Positions 17,648 to 25,299 of a stretch of DNA of 64,000 bases are shown here, in pieces (the first letter of the stretch is position 1; each line of letters starts with the position of its first letter). Both the position numbers and the translations under genes were made by a program. The notes under the pieces were generated by a model. The model did no database searches and was not told where the DNA came from. It saw only the letters and a program-made list of their open reading frames with translations. The stretch covers positions 1 through 64,000 of the forward strand of contig JAFVXW010000020.1 of NCBI GenBank assembly GCA_017500935.1. The letters run 5' to 3'. This DNA comes from Lachnospiraceae bacterium (GTDB lineage: Bacteria; Bacillota; Clostridia; Lachnospirales; Lachnospiraceae).

Positions 17648-19356
17648 GTTTCTTCCTCCTCTGTTTCACTTTCTTCCTGAGTCAGAGTCTCTTCTTCCTC
17701 GGACTCGGTTTCTTCTTCAGACTCGTTTTCTGCCTCAGACTCTGTTTCTTCTTCGGGCCCGGTTTCTGCCGTTTCCTCTGTTTCCACGTCTATAATCTCC
17801 GTTTTCTCTTCTGCAGCCTCAGTTTCCTCTTCCGCATCGTGCATCATCAGGTATGCCGCTGCCATAATGTCGCAGGTATCAAGCTTCTGATCCCCGTTGA
17901 GGTCTGCATTTAAAAATTTCAGCATTTCCATGGTGGTCAGTGTGTACTGTGTCATATACATGTCCCGCACAAGCTGCACATCGCCCATGTCTTTGTTCAG
18001 ACTCAGATTCACATTTCCGGAGTAATTTACATATCCGGCAAGCTTGCCCTTATTGTCTGCGGTGATCCTTTCTGTCACCTTTTTCTTTACTTCTCCGGCA
18101 TCTCCCCAAGAGGTGATCAGCCATACATAACAATCGTATTTGTCTGACCAGTACATGCCGTTTCCGTCGTATTTGGGTATGTACTTGCTGTTTTCCGGTC
18201 CGGGATACAGAATCAGATATAAGCTTTCATTGTGCAGTGTCAGGTATTCGACTACCTCCATGGCTTCCAGATTCTCATCCAGATCCTTTGCTGTGACTGT
18301 TGTTGTTGAGGAGCTGCTGCTCTTTTTAGTTGTTGTGGTCTTTTTGGTCGTCGTGGTTTTCTTTGTCGTATCTGCAGCCGTTTTATCTTCTTTTTTAGTC
18401 ACCGTGATCTTGATATTGCCGGTTATATCAGTTCCGGGGATCGTATAAACACCTTCTGATTCCGTGTATTTTTTGTAGGATTTACCGCCCACTGTCACGG
18501 TAAGCTTGTAGGTATATCCCTTTTCTTCCTTTAACACAAACTGATAATCTGTCAGATAGGTGGCTTTCTTTGCCCCGGCTGCATCTTTTCCGGAGATTGT
18601 AACGGTAAATTCCTTGGGCTTGCGGGATGCTGTAATGACCAGATTTCCGGTGATGTACTTTTTGGGAATTTTGCCGCTTCCGCTTGATTTGGTAAACACC
18701 ACATTTGAGGAAATATCCACACCTCCGGCTGTGGCTGTTATCGTGTAATCAAAAAGCTTGGGATCCTTTGCCTTAAAGGTATAATCCTTACCGGAAGTTG
18801 CCACCAGGGAATTGGCAGTCAGACCTTCTCCCTGTAAGGTAACCGAAACGCTCTTGACTGCCTTTACCGTGACCGGTTTGGTCGGAAGTGTGGCTGACGG
18901 TGCATTCTGCAGTCCCGCATTGTCACTAAGATCGACTTTTGCCTGCTTTACGGCAATCTTTGCCTCTCCGGCATCTTCGACCTTAAAGATCAGGGTTGCT
19001 GCCGCGGTGGACAGTGTTTTATCTGCACCGTATCCCTGAATCCGAACCATCCCGTCCTCTTCGGTGATTTCAGTATTGGCATCCGGTGTATCTGCTGACA
19101 CAAAAGAAAGCAGTTTTTCATCATAGGCAAATTTCAGGTCATAGGAGCTGTATTTTTTTACAGAACTTAAACTGCTGGATACCGTCACCGTAACAGTCAC
19201 GGTATCGCCAACGTCCACTGCTCCTGATGACGGCACTGCCTTCGTTTTTATGGAATATGGAGATTTCTGCTGTGCCGCCTGTACTGTCAGCGTGCTCATT
19301 GCAAAAATGAGGCATAAAAACAGTACCGGAAAAACAGGCCAAATTCGCTTTTTCAT
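17644..19356 (-). CDS. Cohesin-like protein with degenerate dockerin and acidic tail
   Basis: About 570 residues from ATG 19356 (GGAGG five bases upstream; the longer frame lacks a site). Signal peptide, cohesin-like domain (about 30-160; VDVGDTVTVTVTVSSS, FAYDEKLLSFVSAD, IQGYGADKTLS), two to three short beta repeats (IPKKYITGNLVITASR, IPGTDITGNIKITVTK), and a Thr/Lys/Ser linker. A module of about 90 residues (EYLTLHNESLYLILY ... MYWSDKYDCYVWLITSWG) shared with two neighbours is followed by a dockerin whose first loop is poor but whose second is good (ADLNGDQKLDTCDIMAA). The last 60 residues are mostly Glu. Secreted; probable structural component of the same surface complex. Confidence 0.72.
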   Translation of the reverse strand: MKKRIWPVFPVLFLCLIFAMSTLTVQAAQQKSPYSIKTKAVPSSGAVDVGDTVTVTVTVSSSLSSVKKYSSYDLKFAYDEKLLSFVSADTPDANTEITEEDGMVRIQGYGADKTLSTAAATLIFKVEDAGEAKIAVKQAKVDLSDNAGLQNAPSATLPTKPVTVKAVKSVSVTLQGEGLTANSLVATSGKDYTFKAKDPKLFDYTITATAGGVDISSNVVFTKSSGSGKIPKKYITGNLVITASRKPKEFTVTISGKDAAGAKKATYLTDYQFVLKEEKGYTYKLTVTVGGKSYKKYTESEGVYTIPGTDITGNIKITVTKKEDKTAADTTKKTTTTKKTTTTKKSSSSSTTTVTAKDLDENLEAMEVVEYLTLHNESLYLILYPGPENSKYIPKYDGNGMYWSDKYDCYVWLITSWGDAGEVKKKVTERITADNKGKLAGYVNYSGNVNLSLNKDMGDVQLVRDMYMTQYTLTTMEMLKFLNADLNGDQKLDTCDIMAAAYLMMHDAEEETEAAEEKTEIIDVETEETAETGPEEETESEAENESEEETESEEEETLTQEESETEEEET

Positions 19357-19396
19357 AATTCCTCCGTTTTCGTGTTTCATCGTTTCTCAAATCCTG

Positions 19397-21709
19397 TTAT
19401 CTGATGTTTGCCACAACACCTGCGGCATCCTTGACGCTGACTTTTTTATCCATATTTACGTCTGCGTTTAAAAATTTCATCATACTGATTTTGTCAAAAT
19501 TTTCATATTTGCCGTTGTACATGTCGTATACCAGCTGTGCGTCATTGATATCCACAAGTCCTGTGTTATTGACATCATAATCCGGCTTTTCAATCACCTG
19601 TTTGACACCGTCACTGACTGCGATCTTTGCCTTCACAGCTGCCGGGTCATAATCCTGACTAAATACTGCCAGACGAACCCACGCGTCATAAGATTTGCTG
19701 TAATACATGGCATTGCCGTCATAGGTATATACCTTGCCGTTTTCAGGCTTTGTCTCCACAAGCACCAAAAAGATGGTCTTTTCATCCAGATTGACATATT
19801 CATACAGAGAAACATCGATATCCAGTGTCTTTTCAATGATAAATTCTAGATCTGCAGTGACATTTTCCACCACATAATTTCCTTTTTTGTCGGGTGAAAT
19901 CACTGTTTTTTCCAGATCACCTGCTGTACAGAATACCTGATAGAGATAACCGTTTTCCTTCATCAAAGTCAGGGTATAGGTTTTGCCCTCTTCAATGCTT
20001 GCTGCATTGCCCAAAGCCGCACCGGCACCGCTTCCGGAGAAAGTAACCGCATATTCGATGATTTTTTCTGTTTTTTCTACGGTAAAGACGATGTCACCGG
20101 TGATATCCACGCCGGGAACGGTGTAGATTTTTTCATTTTCTTTTGTGCCTTCTGTCACGGCAAATCCGGTATATTCTTCTCCGCCGACAGTTGCTGTCAC
20201 CGTGTAGATATACTTTTCATCAGCGTTTAAGGCCGCTGTGTAATCCGTTCCATGCTGCGCCTGCGCCTTACCGGTCATATCCTCACCCAGCGTCACAGGG
20301 AAAATCTTTCCGGCTTTGTCTGCTGTTACAACGATCTCGCCCTTGATCTGTTCTGCCGGAATCGTATAGCTTCCGTCAGCATTTTTAACGGGCTGTATCT
20401 CATTTCCGCCCACGGTCACTTTGACGGTGTAATCAAAATAATCGTCGGGTGCAAAGAAGCTATAATCAGTCTTTAATTTCGCGATCCCCTCACCGGCAAA
20501 ACCTTCGGGAAGCGTTACATAATAACCGCTTACGATCACCGCTGTTGTATCATCCGTTATGGCTGCTTGGGCAGCATTTTTGATCACTGCATTGGCGGAA
20601 TGATCCACTTTAGCCTGTGTCAGCTGTATTTTGGTATTACTGTCCGCAATCACCTTGAATTTTAAGGTAAACGGCGAAGTACCGGATTCTCTCTTTGCAC
20701 CGTATCCAAGTACATGTACCGTGTCCTCTCCTGCTGTCACAGTCACACCCAAAACAGGAGTTGTATCCAGTTCCAGCACATTTTTGTCATAGGTAAAGGT
20801 CATGTCAAAGGCATTGTAATCCTTTGCTTCTTTATGGCTGACTGTCACAGGAATCTGAACGGTATCATCTTTTAAAGCTATGATATCTGCAGGCATTGTC
20901 ACCTGATATCCGGCATTGGGTATCTTTACCGTGACGCTGCAGGATGCACTGAACTTGCCGTCCTTTGTGGATGCGGTGATCACTGCACTGCCTTCCCTGA
21001 TCGCTTTTACTGCTCCTTCTGAAACAGCTGCAATCGTTTCATCGGAGGATTTCCAGATTATTTCTTTGTCAGATGCATTTCCAGGAGTGATGGATACTTC
21101 TAAGTCCGCCGACTCGCCTTCTTCCAAAGTCAGCTCTGCTTGATCCAGTGTGATGCCTGTTACAGGTATGGTTTCCTGTGTTTCATCCTGCTTTACCGTT
21201 ACCTTTACCGGCTCTGATCTGGTTACAGATGTACGGGTCAGCAGTTTGTCATAGGTATACGCTGCCGGCATGGAAACAGCGGATTCCTCTGCCGCTGCCA
21301 GTGCCTCAAACGAAATCTCTGCCAAAGACTGCGCAGCGGTAAAGGAAATTTCTTCCGTTCCCGGTTTAAAGCTTATACGCAGTGCCGTTTTTCCCTGAAT
21401 GGTCTGTGGGTTACTGATGGAAAAAGGTTCTGCCGCAGAGGATTTTTCCAGATCCGGTTTCAGCACATTTTCATCATAATAAATCGTCATTCCTGCGCCG
21501 CGGGATAAAAAATCTTTGTCAGCCTGGATCTTTACCGTAACGGCATCTCCCACTTCCGGCGTTTCTTCTGTCTGCTGTACCGTCATGGACAGGGTGATAT
21601 TCTCCCCCTGTATAGCCTGTTCTCCTTCCTCTGCCTGTACCGGTGTGTACAGATTCAGAAAAAGAGAGAGAATCACAACTATACTGCACAACTTCATTAT
21701 TTTTTTCAT
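19397..21709 (-). CDS. Two-cohesin scaffold-like protein with dockerin
   Basis: 770 residues from ATG 21709 (AGGAGG nine bases upstream). Signal peptide, cohesin-like domain 1 (about 35-165; EVGDAVTVKIQADKDF, IYYDENVLKPD), a Big_2 Ig-like domain (about 180-265; ITLDQAELTLEEGESADL), cohesin-like domain 2 (about 270-400; FTYDKNVLELD, VLGYGAKRESG), and several short beta repeats (TIPAEQIKGEIVVTADK). The shared 90-residue module (YEYVNLDEKTIFLVLV, AMYYSKSYDAWVRLAVF) precedes a complete dockerin (YDVNNTGLVDINDAQLVYDM; ADVNMDKKVSVKDAAGVV). No catalytic domain is present, so it looks like a scaffold. It is separated from the upstream gene by a 225-base gap carrying stem-loops. Confidence 0.75.
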   Translation of the reverse strand: MKKIMKLCSIVVILSLFLNLYTPVQAEEGEQAIQGENITLSMTVQQTEETPEVGDAVTVKIQADKDFLSRGAGMTIYYDENVLKPDLEKSSAAEPFSISNPQTIQGKTALRISFKPGTEEISFTAAQSLAEISFEALAAAEESAVSMPAAYTYDKLLTRTSVTRSEPVKVTVKQDETQETIPVTGITLDQAELTLEEGESADLEVSITPGNASDKEIIWKSSDETIAAVSEGAVKAIREGSAVITASTKDGKFSASCSVTVKIPNAGYQVTMPADIIALKDDTVQIPVTVSHKEAKDYNAFDMTFTYDKNVLELDTTPVLGVTVTAGEDTVHVLGYGAKRESGTSPFTLKFKVIADSNTKIQLTQAKVDHSANAVIKNAAQAAITDDTTAVIVSGYYVTLPEGFAGEGIAKLKTDYSFFAPDDYFDYTVKVTVGGNEIQPVKNADGSYTIPAEQIKGEIVVTADKAGKIFPVTLGEDMTGKAQAQHGTDYTAALNADEKYIYTVTATVGGEEYTGFAVTEGTKENEKIYTVPGVDITGDIVFTVEKTEKIIEYAVTFSGSGAGAALGNAASIEEGKTYTLTLMKENGYLYQVFCTAGDLEKTVISPDKKGNYVVENVTADLEFIIEKTLDIDVSLYEYVNLDEKTIFLVLVETKPENGKVYTYDGNAMYYSKSYDAWVRLAVFSQDYDPAAVKAKIAVSDGVKQVIEKPDYDVNNTGLVDINDAQLVYDMYNGKYENFDKISMMKFLNADVNMDKKVSVKDAAGVVANIR

Positions 21710-21715
21710 TTGCAA

Positions 21716-21934
21716 AAGCCTCCTGTATCGGGGGTGTTATTACCCATTTGGATTTCATTTATAGCAGAGCCGCCGTCAGGCGGCATGAAAGTTTTGGGAA
21801 CTGACAGCTGCGGCCTTTTTTACAGTTCTTTTTAGAAAGTCCCACCTGTCATTTTCCAAAATATACCGGTTTTCTCCCCCGCAAAAGCGGGGGATTTACC
21901 GGTTTGTGACTGCTCTGTGCAGTCTGATACATCA
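21716..21934 (-). other. Intergenic gap with stem-loops in the operon
   Basis: No gene was found. On the minus strand it contains a C-rich perfect hairpin at 21876-21893 (CCCCCGC stem, TTTT loop) and a GCCGCC/GGCGGC hairpin near 21768-21783, and neither is followed by a convincing U-run. The first resembles hairpins at 15781 and 28575. A role in mRNA processing and relative gene dosage is possible but unproven. Confidence 0.5.
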
Positions 21935-24900
21935 TTACTGCTGTGCTGCCATAGCACCGGAAACAATGTAGTTGATGATCGCTGCAACGTCCTTGGTGTC
22001 CAGCTTTTTATCATTTTTCACATCTGCTTCAAGGAATTTCTTCATAGGCAGATTTTCAGTGAATTCGTCGTAAGAAGCATTGTACATATCGTAAACAAGC
22101 TGCGCATCATTGACATCCACTGCTGTGGTACCGTTGACATCGTAATTATATGCGATGTCTTTTGCAGTGCTGCCTTCTGCTGCCTGCGCGATAAGCTTTT
22201 CAGCTTCTTCCTTTACCAGTTCTGCAGTATTCATTTCATCAGTGGAAAGAACCAGCCAGCAGTAAGCACCGGCTTCTTCATATCCTTCAACACTGTATTT
22301 TGCAGAGTAATACATGGTGTCTTCACCATAAGCAAGCACCTTATCTCCCCACTTTGCAGTGATCAAGAACATTGCCTTTCCATCCAGAGAAATATATTCA
22401 CTTGCTTCCACGCTCAGCTTCACAATGTCGTTTTTGGTAATCTTGACGATGACATTTTCTTCACCGATCAGGCTGCCGTTAATGGTATAGCCATCTTCGG
22501 TTTCTTTCAGTTCTGTGTCTCCCACCTTAACTTCATAGGTATATTTCTCATCTTTGATCAGTTTAAAGGTGTAGTCTTTGCCGATTTCTGCAGAAGCAGT
22601 CAGGGAACCGCCTTCGATTTCTTCAACCTCGATACCTTCAAAGATGATCTTTGTCATCTTAACAGCGTCTTTTTCTTCAACCACAATGGTAAATGCACCC
22701 GCAATATCTTTGCCTGCAATGGTGTATTCTTTCTTTTCGGTATCAAAGGTATAAGTAATTTCGGTACCGTCTTCCAGTGTGATCTTGACAGAATCCACGA
22801 TCTTGCCTTCTGTTTCTTTTACTTTGAACACGTAATCCTGACCGTAAGTTGCCTGCTTTTCACCTTCCACATTTTCAGGTTTCGTAACCGGATAACTGTT
22901 GGCAATCCGTTCAGCGGTGATCACTACCGCACCTGTAACATTTGCGATCGTATATACGCCATTTTCTTCAGCAGGAGTTACTTGCTCTCCACCCACAGTC
23001 ACTTTCAGATTCTCATATTTATAATTTGTGGTATCACTGAAAGAGAAGGTATATTCATAACCGTGAAGCACCTTATCTTTACCTGTAACAAAATCAGGTT
23101 TTTCAACCGTATAAGGAACCTTGATAACGGATGTCGCAGGAGTATCATCATTTACTGTATCATCTGCATGATCAGCCTCTGCCTCAGGAGCATTTTTATC
23201 AATCGCATCCTCCTTATCAGAAACCTGTACTTTGGAAATATTCACTTCAGCAGCACCTTCTGCTTTGGTCTTAAACTTCAGAATAACCAGTTCCTGATCA
23301 AAGCTCTTGTCTTTACCGCAGCCTACAATATGTACAGAATTGCCGTCTGCTGTCACAGTACCGCCGTCATCCTTAACTGCACCGTCATATTCAATATTTC
23401 CGGATTCATCCGTAACCAGCTCCAGTTTGCCATTGTCAAAGGTCAAAGTTACATCATAAGCATTATATTCTGTAACTGTTTCATCAACATGACCGGTAAC
23501 TTTCACAGAAACCGTTGCTGTTCCTCCATTTTCTGCTGTTACGTCTGCAGAAGCTGCAAAAGTATAGCCATCTCCCTCTGCAGCCAGCTTTTTGAAGGTT
23601 GCAGTGACAACTACATTACCTGCCGGCATCTTAAAGGTATTATTTTCATCTACTGTAATCTGGCTGTCACCGCTTGTAACGATCAGAGATTCCAGTTCGT
23701 AACCTTCTTGCGCTTCAACATCCAATGTGATGCTTTCACCTTCTGCAGCAAGTTCCTTCCCGGGAATCACACTGCCGTGCTCTGCATTAACAGTAATGGA
23801 ATATCTGGTAATTTCTTTGAATTCAGCTGTAACAGAAACTTCACCCGCAGGCATGATAAAGGTATAGTCTTCGTTTACTTCGATTTCATTTTCGCCGCTT
23901 TTAACAGTCAGAGAATCCAGTTCATAATTTTCGTCTGCATTAACGGTTAATGCAACAACAGCTCCCTCTGCCGCATATGCAGGTTCTGCACTGACAGTAC
24001 CGTTTTCAGAAGTATTTACATGAATCTCATAGGTCTGAGAGGTGAATTCTGCGGAAACAACAACATCCGCAGCAGGCATCTGAAACTTATAATTGGAAGC
24101 ATCCAGACTTCCGCCATCATAAGTTACCTGGAATGTTTTAAATGCATAACCATCTTCGGCAACAGGTTCGAGATGCACAACATCACCTTCGGCAGCTTCT
24201 GTAATTTCTTCACCATCTTCATTGGTTGCAATGACACTGCCACCTTCAATCGCATCGTCGATATTGATGGCATATACAGTCAGCTCAGGGTCTTCACCAA
24301 AGCCGGTATCTTCCGCATAAAGGAAGGAAATCAGAGCAAGACAAGCAAAATTTGCATCTTCAATACCGAATGCGTGGGTTGCGTCACAATCTGCATCACC
24401 TGCAAAACAAAGTTCAACTTCTCCACTCCAGTCGGAAACCATCATGTTCATGGGAATTTCCACTTTGATTCCGTCGTCCACTTCCTCATAATCATAGGAA
24501 ATGTACAACATATCCCCGTCATTCAGAATAGGAGCGGCATAAGCAGTTGCCTTCATTTCTCCGGTTGTATAATCCTTCATAACCACCTGGTCGGGAGCAG
24601 TTATATAAGCAGTAGTCGCATCTGCCGGAATCGTCACAACATAGTAAGGAATCCCACTTATATCGTCCTGCTGTTCAATACCGGTGATATTTCCCGCATC
24701 CGTAGTAATTGCAGTAAAAGGTGCATCCTCAGGCATATCGGGAGCTGCCAAAGAACCTTCCACATTCAAGTTGCTGATTGCAGAATAATCAATTTCAGGT
24801 ACAATGCTTTCCAATGCAATATTGGTCATATTAAATTCAGTATTATCTTCATCAGCGAGTCTGATTTCAGGATCGCCGCCTGCAATAATCCTGAATTCAC

Positions 24901-25270
24901 CAACAAATAAAATACCGTTTGTCGTGGAATCGCTTGAATTCATAGCACCTGCTTTTGCATTGTCAGGATTGCAGTCCGCTGTCCATCCTTTGCTCCACAT
25001 GACATCTGATACAAAATAACCGTCAGAATCATAGACAAAATCAACAAACTCAACCACTTTATCATTCCAATCCCATGTTACGGTAATTGCATTTACACCG
25101 GGATTGTTTTCCAGAATAGCCGTCACGGTAAAAGTATCGTCGACAGTCATATCTTCTTCAAATGTGGTTTCAAAATAAATTCTCGGTTCCCCTGTCACTG
25201 CGAAAGCAGTTACAGGAAACATACTGATCAGCATAAAAACTGCCATCAGCATCGAAATTATTTTCTTCAT
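21935..25270 (-). CDS. Large cohesin/bacterial-repeat protein with dockerin
   Basis: About 1111 residues; ATG 25270 follows AAAGGAG at normal spacing (the longer frame starts with TTG). Signal peptide (ending FAVTGE), cohesin-like domain 1 (about 25-165; MTVDDTFTVTAILENN, VTWDWNDKVVEFVDF), a unique region, and four divergent InlB-type bacterial repeats (about 350-590; each ends near FIMPAGEVSVTAEF or FKMPAGNVVVTATF). Cohesin-like domain 2 (about 590-720; VSVKVTGHVDE, LTFDNGKLELVTD) is followed by short beta repeats, the shared module (SEYISLDGKAMFLITA, TMYYSAKYSVEGYEEAGAY) and a dockerin (YDVNGTTAVDVNDAQLVYDM; ADVKNDKKLDTKDVAAII). Secreted scaffold-like component. Confidence 0.75.
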   Translation of the reverse strand: MKKIISMLMAVFMLISMFPVTAFAVTGEPRIYFETTFEEDMTVDDTFTVTAILENNPGVNAITVTWDWNDKVVEFVDFVYDSDGYFVSDVMWSKGWTADCNPDNAKAGAMNSSDSTTNGILFVGEFRIIAGGDPEIRLADEDNTEFNMTNIALESIVPEIDYSAISNLNVEGSLAAPDMPEDAPFTAITTDAGNITGIEQQDDISGIPYYVVTIPADATTAYITAPDQVVMKDYTTGEMKATAYAAPILNDGDMLYISYDYEEVDDGIKVEIPMNMMVSDWSGEVELCFAGDADCDATHAFGIEDANFACLALISFLYAEDTGFGEDPELTVYAINIDDAIEGGSVIATNEDGEEITEAAEGDVVHLEPVAEDGYAFKTFQVTYDGGSLDASNYKFQMPAADVVVSAEFTSQTYEIHVNTSENGTVSAEPAYAAEGAVVALTVNADENYELDSLTVKSGENEIEVNEDYTFIMPAGEVSVTAEFKEITRYSITVNAEHGSVIPGKELAAEGESITLDVEAQEGYELESLIVTSGDSQITVDENNTFKMPAGNVVVTATFKKLAAEGDGYTFAASADVTAENGGTATVSVKVTGHVDETVTEYNAYDVTLTFDNGKLELVTDESGNIEYDGAVKDDGGTVTADGNSVHIVGCGKDKSFDQELVILKFKTKAEGAAEVNISKVQVSDKEDAIDKNAPEAEADHADDTVNDDTPATSVIKVPYTVEKPDFVTGKDKVLHGYEYTFSFSDTTNYKYENLKVTVGGEQVTPAEENGVYTIANVTGAVVITAERIANSYPVTKPENVEGEKQATYGQDYVFKVKETEGKIVDSVKITLEDGTEITYTFDTEKKEYTIAGKDIAGAFTIVVEEKDAVKMTKIIFEGIEVEEIEGGSLTASAEIGKDYTFKLIKDEKYTYEVKVGDTELKETEDGYTINGSLIGEENVIVKITKNDIVKLSVEASEYISLDGKAMFLITAKWGDKVLAYGEDTMYYSAKYSVEGYEEAGAYCWLVLSTDEMNTAELVKEEAEKLIAQAAEGSTAKDIAYNYDVNGTTAVDVNDAQLVYDMYNASYDEFTENLPMKKFLEADVKNDKKLDTKDVAAIINYIVSGAMAAQQ

Positions 25271-25299
25271 ACTCAAACTCCTTTTTTAGATAAAAAACA

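Noticed and set aside
21917-23950. Long plus-strand open frame of 677 codons
   Set aside because: It lies fully antisense to a cohesin/dockerin gene with clear signal peptide and domains, has low-complexity Phe/Ile/Cys-rich composition and no ribosome site, so it is a shadow of the true gene.
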